Shown: positions 53,549-62,555 of the stretch, piece after piece
How the letters are laid out: each line of letters begins with the position of its first letter
Position numbering within the stretch: position 1 is the stretch's first letter
NCBI GenBank assembly: GCA_963847515.1
Contig: CAWKAA010000007.1
Coordinates: forward strand, 1,054,001 to 1,118,000
Direction of reading: 5' to 3'
Length of the DNA stretch: 64,000 nucleotides
Source of the DNA: QHXW01 sp963847515
GTDB lineage: Bacteria > Acidobacteriota > Terriglobia > Bryobacterales > Bryobacteraceae
Notes under the pieces: generated by a model
The model's input: the letters and a program-made list of their open reading frames with translations, nothing else
The model's database searches: none
Told to the model about the DNA's origin: nothing
Made by a program: the position numbers and the translations under genes

Positions 53549-55980
53549 TTACTCGTGGTGCAGCGCTTCCATTGGATCGATGCGCGTCGCGCGGCGCGCC
53601 GGAACGTAGTTCGCGATGAGCGCCACCGTAAGAAGCAACGCGGCGACTCCAGCCATTACGGCGGGATCGAGCGGCGCTACGCCGTAGAGCAGCGCGCGCA
53701 GGGCCGATGCCAGCGCGGCGGCGCCGGCCATTCCGGCCGCGAGACCCATCAGCGCGGTCTTGAGGCCGCTGCGGATTACCAGCGACTTTGAGTTGCCCGG
53801 GCGTAGAGCCAAGCGCCATGCGAAGTCCGAACTCGCGGGTCCGCTGGGCGACGCCGTAGGAAACGACGCCATGAATCCCGAGCGCGGCCAACAGCATCGA
53901 GATGCCCGCGAAAACCAGCAGCAGGACGGTCGAAATGCGAGGCGCGGTGTCGGCCAGCGACAGATACTCGTCCATGCTGCGGATCTGAAACACCGGCTGG
54001 CCGCGATCGACCGACCACACGGCCTGCTTCACGGCTTTCACCACGGCCTGCGGTATCCATCGTGGTGCGCACGGCCAGCGCCATGGCCTTGTTCGGCATC
54101 TGCTCATAGGGCGCGTAGATGGTGGGCTCCGGCTGTTTTTCCAAGCCATAATGATGCACCTGGCCCACGATGCCGACGACTTCCCGGAATTCACCCCACA
54201 ACCGCATGCGCCGGCCGATCGGATTCTCGTTGGGCCAATACTGGTGCGCCAGCGTTTCGTCGATCAGGATCACCGGCGGGGCGTCGCGAACATCGCGATC
54301 GGAAAGCAGCCTTCCCTGCAGCAGCGCGATTCCCATGGTGTTTAAATAGCGCGGGCTGATGCGCCGAAAATCGGCGACCAGCGACTGCCCCGGCGGCAGC
54401 GGGCGATTTTCGATGGTGAAGTACTCGCGGTCGTTTTGCTGGCCGAGCGGAAGCACATCGGTAAGACCGGCGGATTGAATGCCGGGTATGTGTTCCACGT
54501 TGTCGAGCACGCGCCGATAGAAGTCGGCTTGTTCGCGATCGCTCTTGTAGAGATTGTCGGTGGGCAGGCGCATGCGAAACGTCAAGACATGGTCGGGCCG
54601 TATGCCCGGATTCACGTGTTGCAGATTCACGAAGCTCTTCATGGCGAGTCCGGCGCCGATCAGCAGCATGCTGGCGAGAGCGACCTCGCCAGCCACGAGC
54701 AAACTCCACACCGCCGTCCGGCCAAGCGATGGGGAAGACGTTCGGCCGCCTGCCTTCAACGCTTCGTTCACGTCGGCGCGGGCGACATAGAGCGCGGGAA
54801 TCAGTCCGAAAATCAGCGCGGCTCCGGTGGAGATGAGCAGCGCGAAGGCGAGCGCGCGGGCATCCACGCCAATCGCCGGCCGCAGGATCTCGGCTCCGGC
54901 CTCCGCCATGGGAAGCGTGCCGGGCAGGACCGCGTTCAGAAGGTCGACGCCCCAGACGGCGAAGAAGACTCCGAGCGCGCCTCCGATGAGGCTAAGCAGC
55001 AGGCTTTCGCTAAGAATCTGCGTGATCAGACGGCCGCGCCGCGCGCCCAATGCCGCGCGAATCGCCATCTCCTTGCGCCGGCCCGTGACGCGCGCCAGCA
55101 ACAGACTCGCCACGTTCACGCATGCCAGCAGCAGCAGAAGTCCCACTGCGCCCAAGAGCAACAGCAACGCGGGCCGAATGTATTCGAACAGCGCCTGTTT
55201 CATCCCGACCACGGTTACATCCCAGCCTGCCAGCCTGGGCGTCTGGGCATCGATGCGGCGCGCGATGGCGCTCAACTCGGCCTGCGCCTGAGCGAAGGTG
55301 ACGTCCGGCTTCAGGCGGGCGATGACACCGAAGTCATGAGCTCACGCGGCTCTTGGCGCGCAGTTCCGCGACCGGCCATGGCACGTAAAGGTCGGTGGGC
55401 AGCGGGTGCCAGAAATCCGGAGCTGAGCACGCCGATGACGGTGTACGGCTCGCTATTCATGATGAAGGGTTCTACCGATGACGCGCGGGTCCGATGCGAA
55501 GCGGCGTTTCCAAAACCCGTTGGTGAGAACGGCGACCGGGTATCGTGCTTTCCCTTCGCCCTCAGCCGCCGTAAAGCCGCGCCCGAGAACGGTTCGAGCG
55601 CCGAGCATCGACAGGAAATTCGTGGTCACGCGCAGACCGACAACCTGTTCGGGCTCGCCTTCACCGGTGAGAGTGCCGGTGCCGACCTCGAGCAGCGCCA
55701 TTTCCTCGAAGGATTGACTCTGCTCCTTCCAGTCGAGGAAATTCGGCCCGGACGGCCCTTCGCGCTGGATGCCGTCCTTCAAATCCGTCTCCCAGATCAG
55801 CGCCAGGCGATCGGCGCCGGGATACGGCAACGGACGCAGCACCACCGAATTGACCACGCTGAAGATCGCGGTGTTCGCTCCGATGCCGAGCGCGAGGACC
55901 AGCAAGGCCACGATGGTGAAGCCGGGCATCTTGCGCAACGTGCGAAAAGAGTAGCGCAAATCCGTCAGGAGGGTCATCAT
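53549..55980 (-). pseudogene. ADOP-type ABC transporter permease (MacB/FtsX family), frameshifted
   Basis: About 810 residues from ATG 55980. The opening LLTDLRYSFRTLRKMPGFT plus GIGANTAIFSVVNSVVLRPL is the signature of acidobacterial duplicated permeases. There is a MacB periplasmic core, a first FtsX block (LLLLACVNVASLLLARVTGRRKEMAIRAALGA), a second core, and the final FtsX block (TREFGLRMALGS and YVPARRATRIDPMEAL). Shifts near 55460, 55350, 54060 and 53800. No ATPase gene is adjacent. Confidence 0.82.
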
Positions 55981-56167
55981 TTGGTGGTCTGAGAAGCAAG
56001 CGAGGTTCCGTTCGGAGGGCTGGGTAAGTGGCTGGAACTATTGACTGTTGGCAAGATCGTGTCGAGGGCTAGTGTCCGCTTTTGAGAATTGCCCGTTGGG
56101 TTCTGCACGTGTTGTGTTGCCCTGGTAGATGTGGGAAAAACTCGCGGCTCGGGAAGCGGTTGTTGCT

Positions 56168-57294
56168 TTAGAATGGCTCGGCTGTAATGTTTTCGGCGAG
56201 CTCTGTGATGGCCGGGAGCGCAGGTTCTCGCGAGGACCGCTGGTCCCAGACACGGATCTGCAGCCTGGGGTGAATCGACTTGGCTTCCGCGTCGCTCACG
56301 AGGTTCCGCTCGCCTAAACGCCGTGCCAGCTCCGCGAAGATGTGATGCTGTGCGCCGATGAAGGCCGCGAGTTCGCTCTGGTAGTCGTCCGGACTCTGCC
56401 AGACGATGGTGTGCGATACGTGCGCGTGGACGGGCGGTTGTTCGGGGGAATCAGAAAGCAGCGTGGTGAGATAGTGCTGGCGCACCAGATCTTGATCCGG
56501 GATGCAGCCGCAGGACAAAACGTCCGAGTAGTAGCTGGCGTTCACCTGCCGGTGATAATAAGCCGGATCGGTTCCTCCCGCCAGAACCATGGCTCCAGGC
56601 TGCACGCGGTCGCCGCAACCTCCGAACGCGTAGACACCTAGCGGCGGCCAGCCGGCTTTTTCTTTGGGCGGGAGGCCGGCGCCGCAGCACGGTCCCGACC
56701 GACCGCTGCCGTAACCGGTACCGGGCTCGGTGACCAGGACCTGCGCATGTACGGTCATGCCATCGACGACGGCTGCGGCAAAACCCTCGGCACGGCGCTC
56801 CAGCAGTAAAGCTCCAGCGGCCAGCCACGCAGCAGGCCAACGCCGTTCGCTCGTAAAAATGGTCAGCAGCGCGGGAGATGTTTCCTCTTGGGAGCGCGAC
56901 AGCAGAATAAGCGACTGTACGGGAAACTCCGGGTAGATGCGCTGTGCATCGCCAGACGGGACCTGCGCGCCGAACTGAATGAGAGCATCGAGAACACCCA
57001 ACATGGCGTCATGCCGGTCCACGTCCGCCTGTGTGGCTAACGCCTCGACTACGGGATGCCTGGCCACCATTTCCAGGAGAGCGGGAATGGTTCAGTGTGC
57101 CGGTCGCGCAACACCAGGTATGCGCCCCATGCCTGCAAGCGCGGCTCGGGGCTGTGCAGCCACGAAGTCGCCAGAGGCTCCATCTGTTTGTCCAGGCTGC
57201 CCATTACGATTGCCGGATCGGGCGGCGGCTGTTGCGCGAGGGCGGCTATGACCAGGAGGCCCGACGCGCATAAGCAAGAGGTGGGTTTCCGCAT
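56168..57294 (-). pseudogene. Hypothetical secreted protein, one frameshift
   Basis: Starts ATG 57294 with a signal peptide (SCLCASGLLVIAALA) and a helical segment. A shift near 57075 links it to PALLEMVARHPVVEALATQ. The remaining 290 residues have a Cys/Gly-rich middle (GSGRSGPCCGAGLPP, then YYSDVLSCGCIPDQD). Not recognised. The gene lies between a transglutaminase and the permease, on the same strand as both. Confidence 0.55.
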
Positions 57295-57503
57295 GTACTA
57301 GCACGACGCGTCAGGCTGAACAATCGTTACCGGCTAAACGTAACCCAACGGCCCCCTGGCGCCGCCCGCAATCACCGCCGATCTTAATCCTTGCACTGGA
57401 TGAGCCAACAACCTCTCCGCAGCTCCCAGAAATCGGATCGTGTGCGGCTCGACGACGAGAAAGTGAAAGGACAAGCAGCGCCTCTTGAAGTTGAGGGTTT
57501 TCG

Positions 57504-58649
57504 TCAGCCGTTCGTGGACGACGCCTCGCTCGACGTGATCTCGTACTTGAAGGTATCGGGAGCGAGGCAGTCGAGCCGAACGCCGGATGTTTCAGCCTGC
57601 GGATACATGAGGAAGCCGACTGGCGCGCCGGCCGATCCGGGCAACGCAATATCGTGCGCGAAGTTGTACGCCACCCAATTCATTTCCCAGGACCCGAAAA
57701 GCCGGGCTCGGGCCTGCTTCACCATCTCGTCGTCCAGCGGCCGATTCCCGGGTGGTTCCTCGAGCACAACTTTCCGCACATCCGCGGGATCGACCGGGAC
57801 CCAGCCATAATCACCGACGTACACTTGTGCGCGGCAGTGCTGTGCTTTCGTGATGTTTTCTGACGACGCCCCGAGGCTCTTGTATCCCAGTTCCGATTTG
57901 GCTGTGCGGATACCATACACGTCGCGCGCGGGGAGTCCCGCGGCACGGGCCAGGCCGACATAAAGCGCGTTGAGATCGGCGCATTTCCCGCCCAGATCCC
58001 TGGACTCGAGCATGAAGCGGATATCGCCGACGCCGCAGCCGCGCGTTTTCGGATTGCGAAACGTGTTGTCAACGACCCACTCATAGATGGCGCGCGCCTT
58101 CTCGAGGTCAGTCTTCGCACCGCGGGTAATTTCGGCTGCAGTGGTTTTCACGACGCCGTCCGTAGGGAGGAGCTTGGTCGGCCGGAGATACTGCTCTAAC
58201 TCCCTGCGGGTTGCTTTCTGCGCCTTGCCCGGCGCAGAGAGATCGACCGCATAGTTCTGTGTTGCGACCCGGCTTGTAAGCGTGAGGACCGGCTTCACGC
58301 CGGCGGGAAATTCTGCGACGATGATGCCGGGCGCGTCATCCCTGCCTTCGACCATCCGCGCCGTGCCACCCGGAGCGCTGAGGTCATTGGAGACCGTCTT
58401 CTGGAAAGGCGTCTCGCTGATGAGCACCGCCGGAAGCCACACCCGCGTTACGCCTGAAAACTTCAGGATTTCGACGCGCGTTTTCACTTCGAACGTGCGC
58501 CAGTTGCCGGACGTTCGGCTTTCTGCAAGCCAGTGCGCCGTCTGGGGGGAGGCGAGGCTGGCAGACACAACGCCCGCGGATCGGAGAAAATCGCGGCGGT
58601 TCAGAAATGTTTCCTTTCGATCGGAATTGTTGTCCTGACCTACCGACAT
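57504..58649 (-). CDS. Tat-exported transglutaminase-like protein
   Basis: 381 residues with a Tat signal (NRRDFLRSAGVVSASLA). A beta-rich N-terminal half precedes the transglutaminase core. Catalytic Cys is in GGKCADLNALYVGLARAAGLPAR. His is likely in AQHCRAQVYVG and Asp in VPVDPADVRK. Members act as proteases or cross-linkers; the substrate is unknown. It is divergent from the ankyrin gene. Confidence 0.82.
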   Translation of the reverse strand: MSVGQDNNSDRKETFLNRRDFLRSAGVVSASLASPQTAHWLAESRTSGNWRTFEVKTRVEILKFSGVTRVWLPAVLISETPFQKTVSNDLSAPGGTARMVEGRDDAPGIIVAEFPAGVKPVLTLTSRVATQNYAVDLSAPGKAQKATRRELEQYLRPTKLLPTDGVVKTTAAEITRGAKTDLEKARAIYEWVVDNTFRNPKTRGCGVGDIRFMLESRDLGGKCADLNALYVGLARAAGLPARDVYGIRTAKSELGYKSLGASSENITKAQHCRAQVYVGDYGWVPVDPADVRKVVLEEPPGNRPLDDEMVKQARARLFGSWEMNWVAYNFAHDIALPGSAGAPVGFLMYPQAETSGVRLDCLAPDTFKYEITSSEASSTNG

Positions 58650-58671
58650 TCTACAAGGCTAAAGGCCTCTC

Positions 58672-58700
58672 TTGACGCAAACGATTCCTATCCGTTAGAT
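58672..58700 (+). promoter_or_regulatory. Possible sigma70 promoter of the ankyrin gene
   Basis: TTGACG (58672-58677), a 17-bp spacer and TTAGAT (58695-58700). The -35 is strong and the -10 moderate. The distance to the ankyrin start is about 155 nt. Confidence 0.4.
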
Positions 58701-58855
58701 TCAAGGCTGAAGCACTTCAGGGTGCCACCGGCTCGCGGAAAGGGCCAAGCCCGCCTGAACTGACAAACTGATTCTGGACGTACGACTGTCCTTTCAGCCT
58801 GACGATGCGAGCGATCGGGCGCAACGGGGCCAAGAGCCCATGAAAGGAGGTCGTC

Positions 58856-60589
58856 ATGACCCAATCACTACCCGCAAATCCGTCTCTCGAAAACCTCAAG
58901 AAACAGGCCAAGACGTTACAGAAAGCCTGGTCCGCGGGCGGGACCGAAGCCATCGCACGAATTCGCGCCGCCCATCCGCAATACGGTGGACTATCCGAAG
59001 AGCAACTCCGTGCAATCAAACCGCGGCTTACCGATTGCCAGCTCGTGCTGGCGCGTGAAGCCGGTTTCGACAATTGGCCGCAACTGAAAGCAGCAGTCCA
59101 AGCAGCGAAGCAGGGATTGCCTGATGAGTTTGTGGAAACTGCATGCCTGTGCTACGACGATCCGCATTACGATCACCGCTCATTTCACGCCCGTGCGCAT
59201 AAGATGTTGCGCGACAAGCCGTGGCTGTCCGAGGCCAACATCTGGTGCGCGGCGACTGCCGGCAACGTTGGCGCCGTCAAGGCGTTTCTCGATGGGCAAC
59301 CAGAGTTGGCCAATCGTCCTGGCCCGCATGGCTGGGCGCCGCTGATTTGCGCCTGCTATTCACGGGTGCTACCGGTAGACCCTGCGCACTCCACGTTCGA
59401 GACTGCCAAACTTCTGCTGGAGCGCGGGGCCCACCCTAACGCTTTCACTATGAAAGGCAACGCCGATGAACGATTGAATCAGACGCCGCGCAGGTTCACG
59501 GCGCTGACCGGGCTATTTGGAGGCGGCTCAACCGGCTTGGCGAATCAACCGCCGCACCCACGCTGGCGAGAACTGGCTGAGCTGCTGCTCGCGCGCGGAG
59601 CCAATCCCGCCGACGAAGAGGCCCTATCCATCCATCAAGACGCCTGCCTGGAAATACTGCTGCGACACCGACTGCGGCCGGACGCCATGGGGCGGGACGG
59701 CATTACTCTCATGGGTCGCGCACTTACTCAAGCAGCTCGCCGGGGTCATAGGGACCATGTGCGGTTGCTGTTGGCTCATCATGCCCGGGCCGATGAGAAA
59801 TTTCAGGGGAAGATACCCTGGGAACACGCAATGAGGCTAGGCCGTTTGGAAGTGGCGCGGCTGCTCGAAGACACCGGCGCACCTGTTTCAGAGCTAGACG
59901 AAGTTGGACGATTCATATCGCTGTGCATGGCGGGGGATGAGCGCGGCGCCCGGGCGATGCTGGAGATTGCTCCGGACCTTTTGGTTCGCGCCCCGAAAGA
60001 CATGGTGCACCGTGCGGTTTGGACGAAACGAACAGAGGCCGTCCAGCTGGTGCTGGATCTGGACTTCGATCCCAACTATCAGGAGGACAACGCGGCGATC
60101 ATGCAAGCTGGGGTCCTCGCGGAAAACGCAGAGATCCTGCGAATACTTCTGGCCCGAGGCGCCTCGTTGACATTGCGCGATCCGTGGTACGACGGCACAG
60201 CAATTGAGTGGGCGAATTTCTTCGACCACGCCGAACTGCGTGACAGGTTGCTTAGCGAACCAGGGATCTGCTTGTTCGATGCGCTGGAATACGGCCGGCT
60301 CGACCGCGTTCCCGAGATTTTGACGAGCGATCCTGCGGCGCTGGAGCGTCCGTTTGCTGAATGTCTGTCCCGGGCGCCTAAACCCGGGGACTGGCAGACA
60401 CCGCTGGTTCGAATGGTGGTTCGCGGGAAAACGGAGGCGGTGCGGGTGTTGATCAAACACGGTGCGGATACCGCCGCACGCCATCCTGACGGCCGCTCGC
60501 TGTTGCGGGTCGCCCGCGATCAGGGCTTTGATGAAATCGCCGGGTTGCTCGAGGCTCGGGGCCGGGACATCGAGACTGACGGCGGGTGA
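58856..60589 (+). CDS. Ankyrin-repeat protein
   Basis: 577 residues, cytoplasmic. Strong ribosome binding site (AAAGGAGG, 58840-58847) before ATG 58856. Residues 1-80 are a helical N-terminal segment with IKPRLTDCQLVLAREAGFDNWPQLK, typical of bacterial ankyrin proteins. Repeats then follow (for example GPHGWAPLICACYS, TAKLLLERGAHPNAF, ELAELLLARGANPAD, and AVRVLIKHGADTAARHPDGRSLLRVA). A protein-interaction role is inferred; the partner is unknown. Confidence 0.85.
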   Translation: MTQSLPANPSLENLKKQAKTLQKAWSAGGTEAIARIRAAHPQYGGLSEEQLRAIKPRLTDCQLVLAREAGFDNWPQLKAAVQAAKQGLPDEFVETACLCYDDPHYDHRSFHARAHKMLRDKPWLSEANIWCAATAGNVGAVKAFLDGQPELANRPGPHGWAPLICACYSRVLPVDPAHSTFETAKLLLERGAHPNAFTMKGNADERLNQTPRRFTALTGLFGGGSTGLANQPPHPRWRELAELLLARGANPADEEALSIHQDACLEILLRHRLRPDAMGRDGITLMGRALTQAARRGHRDHVRLLLAHHARADEKFQGKIPWEHAMRLGRLEVARLLEDTGAPVSELDEVGRFISLCMAGDERGARAMLEIAPDLLVRAPKDMVHRAVWTKRTEAVQLVLDLDFDPNYQEDNAAIMQAGVLAENAEILRILLARGASLTLRDPWYDGTAIEWANFFDHAELRDRLLSEPGICLFDALEYGRLDRVPEILTSDPAALERPFAECLSRAPKPGDWQTPLVRMVVRGKTEAVRVLIKHGADTAARHPDGRSLLRVARDQGFDEIAGLLEARGRDIETDGG

Positions 60590-60621
60590 ACATAGATTCG
60601 GGCTCGCTGCCGGAAGGTAGT

Positions 60622-60650
60622 ACCGCTCCCTGCCGGTCACGGCTCATCAA
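60622..60650. repeat. Dispersed GAGCCGTGACC-type repeat, copy 5
   Basis: ACCGCTCCCTGCCGGTCACG followed by GCTCATCAA, downstream of the ankyrin gene. It matches the copies at 34436, 42525 and 44067-44135. Confidence 0.6.
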
Positions 60651-60763
60651 AACCGGCCGGATATCCGCAGACCAGGCAACGATTGCGCGATTGCACCGCG
60701 ATCCGATAAGCTAGCTTTGAGAGTTGCCGCTGAACGTCCTTGCCTAATCCTTATTGACGGGTC

Positions 60764-60782
60764 CGGCCGCACCCTGCGGCCG
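60764..60782. terminator. GC hairpin between the ankyrin gene and rsgA
   Basis: CGGCCGCA-CCC-TGCGGCCG: a perfect 8-bp stem with a 3-nt loop. No U-run follows, so termination is possible but unproven. Confidence 0.4.
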
Positions 60783-60817
60783 ATGCGTTGGTGTTGTGTC
60801 TAAAAAAGGACTAGGGA

Positions 60818-61837
60818 ATGTCCCTCGAAAAATTTGGCTGGAATTCGTATTTCGAAAGTGAATACTTGCGTGTCGCTGAGCCGGGTGCAGAGCCCGGGCG
60901 CGTAGCGCTGGCGGATCGCGAATTGTTTGTGGTGTGGACCGAATCCGGCGAGCGCGAGGCGACTGTCAGCGGGAGGTTGCGGCACAGCGGCGGCGATTGG
61001 CCCACGGTGGGCGATTGGGTGGTGCTCGAAGGCGGCGCAAGGATCGCTCGAGTGCTGCCCCGACTGACGGCTTTCTCGAGGAAAGAGCCGGGCGTGGTGA
61101 CGAGGGCGCAGGTGATCGCGGCGAACATCGACGTCCTGTTCGTGGTGGCGGGCCTGGATAGCGATTTCAACTTGCGGCGGCTGGAACGTTATCTGCTACT
61201 GGCGCGGGAAAGCGGCGCGCGGCCTGTGGTCGTGCTGAACAAGTCGGATCTGCGCGCAGACGCAGAAGAGGTCGCGATACTTGCGGCGGCGCTGGGCGCG
61301 CCGGTGGTGACCACGAGCGCGCTCGACGGGCACGGGCTGACTGCGCTCGAAGCGCACATTGCGCCTTGTCAGACGGCCGCGCTCACGGGCTCGTCGGGTG
61401 TTGGAAAATCCACGCTGCTGAATCGTTTGTTAGGGTCCGAACGCCAGCGCGTGCAGGAAGTGCGCGAGAGCGACAGCCGGGGCCGGCACACAACGGTGCG
61501 CCGCGAATTGTTTCTCGCTCCCAACGGCTGGCTCATCGTGGATACACCCGGGCTGCGCGAATTGCAATTATGGGCCGGCGCAGAGAGCGTCGACCTGGCA
61601 TTTGCCGACATAGCGGATCTGGCCCAACAGTGCCGGTTTCGGGACTGCCGGCATCAGGGTGAGCCGGGGTGCGCGGTTGCATCCGGAGGAATCGATGAAG
61701 AACGACTGGCGAGTTACGCCAAGTTGCAACGTGAAGCGGCGCACCTGGAACGACAGCAGAACCAGCGGGCCGCACTGGAGGAGAAGCGGAAAATTAAGAG
61801 GATTCATCGGGCGATGCGGGGGAAGAACCGGATGTGA
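60818..61837 (+). CDS. rsgA: Ribosome small-subunit GTPase RsgA
   Basis: A 339-residue circularly permuted GTPase for 30S maturation. An OB-fold start (VSGRLRHSGGDWPTVGDWVVL) is followed by G4 (VVLNKSDLRAD), then G1 (LTGSSGVGKSTLLNRLLG) and G3 (LIVDTPGLREL). A C-terminal zinc motif (CRFRDCRHQGEPGCAV) and a basic tail follow. The permuted order G4-G1-G3 is diagnostic. Shares the ribosome-assembly theme with era and ybeY at 6-9 kb. Confidence 0.94.
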   Translation: MSLEKFGWNSYFESEYLRVAEPGAEPGRVALADRELFVVWTESGEREATVSGRLRHSGGDWPTVGDWVVLEGGARIARVLPRLTAFSRKEPGVVTRAQVIAANIDVLFVVAGLDSDFNLRRLERYLLLARESGARPVVVLNKSDLRADAEEVAILAAALGAPVVTTSALDGHGLTALEAHIAPCQTAALTGSSGVGKSTLLNRLLGSERQRVQEVRESDSRGRHTTVRRELFLAPNGWLIVDTPGLRELQLWAGAESVDLAFADIADLAQQCRFRDCRHQGEPGCAVASGGIDEERLASYAKLQREAAHLERQQNQRAALEEKRKIKRIHRAMRGKNRM

Positions 61838-61841
61838 GACG

Positions 61842-62309
61842 TCAGCCCCGACATGACGATGTGAAGCTGTTAACGAAGGAAGTTATCGTGCCGTTGGGTT
61901 TGACCGTAATGTGGAAGACGGCGTGCACCTCGAAATTAGCCGCCGACCCTTTTGTAATTTCGCTGAAAGTGAGCGGCGCGGTCTGCTCAACCCCTACGAG
62001 ACCGTTCAGACTGGAATGGTCTTCCTGGTTTCCCACGTAGGTATTGCCCTGATCGCCTGTTGCAGTTACGTGAATGTTGTCATGAGTATCAATATGGAAT
62101 CGACCATTGTTGCTCAGTGTTATGTGCGCGGTGAAGTGGTCAACCCCAGCGAAGGCGACGTTTTCCCCGTTGCAGGGGTTAAATACGCTGCCACTAATTG
62201 GAATATCGATGTTTGTTACAACGCCCGCCCTGCCTCTTAGCGTTAATCCCATCGCACCGACTGTTAAGAGACACGCTACCGACAGAATTGGTCTCAGATT
62301 TTTGATCAT
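61842..62309 (-). CDS. Hypothetical secreted protein
   Basis: 155 residues from ATG 62309, chosen because AGGAGG (62316-62321 on the opposite strand) lies just upstream; a longer frame has no such site. Signal peptide to about residue 28 (LSVACLLTVGAMGLTLRG). The mature part is beta-rich, with FHIDTHDNIHVTATGDQGNT. The AT-richer composition suggests recent acquisition. No family recognised. Confidence 0.65.
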   Translation of the reverse strand: MIKNLRPILSVACLLTVGAMGLTLRGRAGVVTNIDIPISGSVFNPCNGENVAFAGVDHFTAHITLSNNGRFHIDTHDNIHVTATGDQGNTYVGNQEDHSSLNGLVGVEQTAPLTFSEITKGSAANFEVHAVFHITVKPNGTITSFVNSFTSSCRG

Positions 62310-62555
62310 TTGTCCTCCTAATTGGAAGTATATTGCCCGGGATTGCCCACGAATTTGCTGAACGGAGCATACACCTGATGAGTCTTGAATGCAATGACCC
62401 TCTTTGAGGTTGTGCTTCGGATGTGAATCAAACCGCAATTTTGGGATGGAGCCCTCTTTTTTAGGGTTCGAGTGCAGGTAAAATCAGAGGACGAGAAAAA
62501 CCAGGGCCGCGTACTGCTGTGCGCCCATCGTTTTCGCAAGCGCCGGTGAATGTGC

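Noticed and set aside
53760..55992. Long plus-strand open frames opposite the ABC permease
   Set aside because: Low-complexity Arg/Ala/Gln-rich sequence without motifs, antisense to conserved FtsX and MacB segments.
56038..56253. Small minus-strand frame downstream of the 56168-57294 gene
   Set aside because: Serine-rich sequence with no motif, overlapping the end of a better-supported gene, and no ribosome-binding site.
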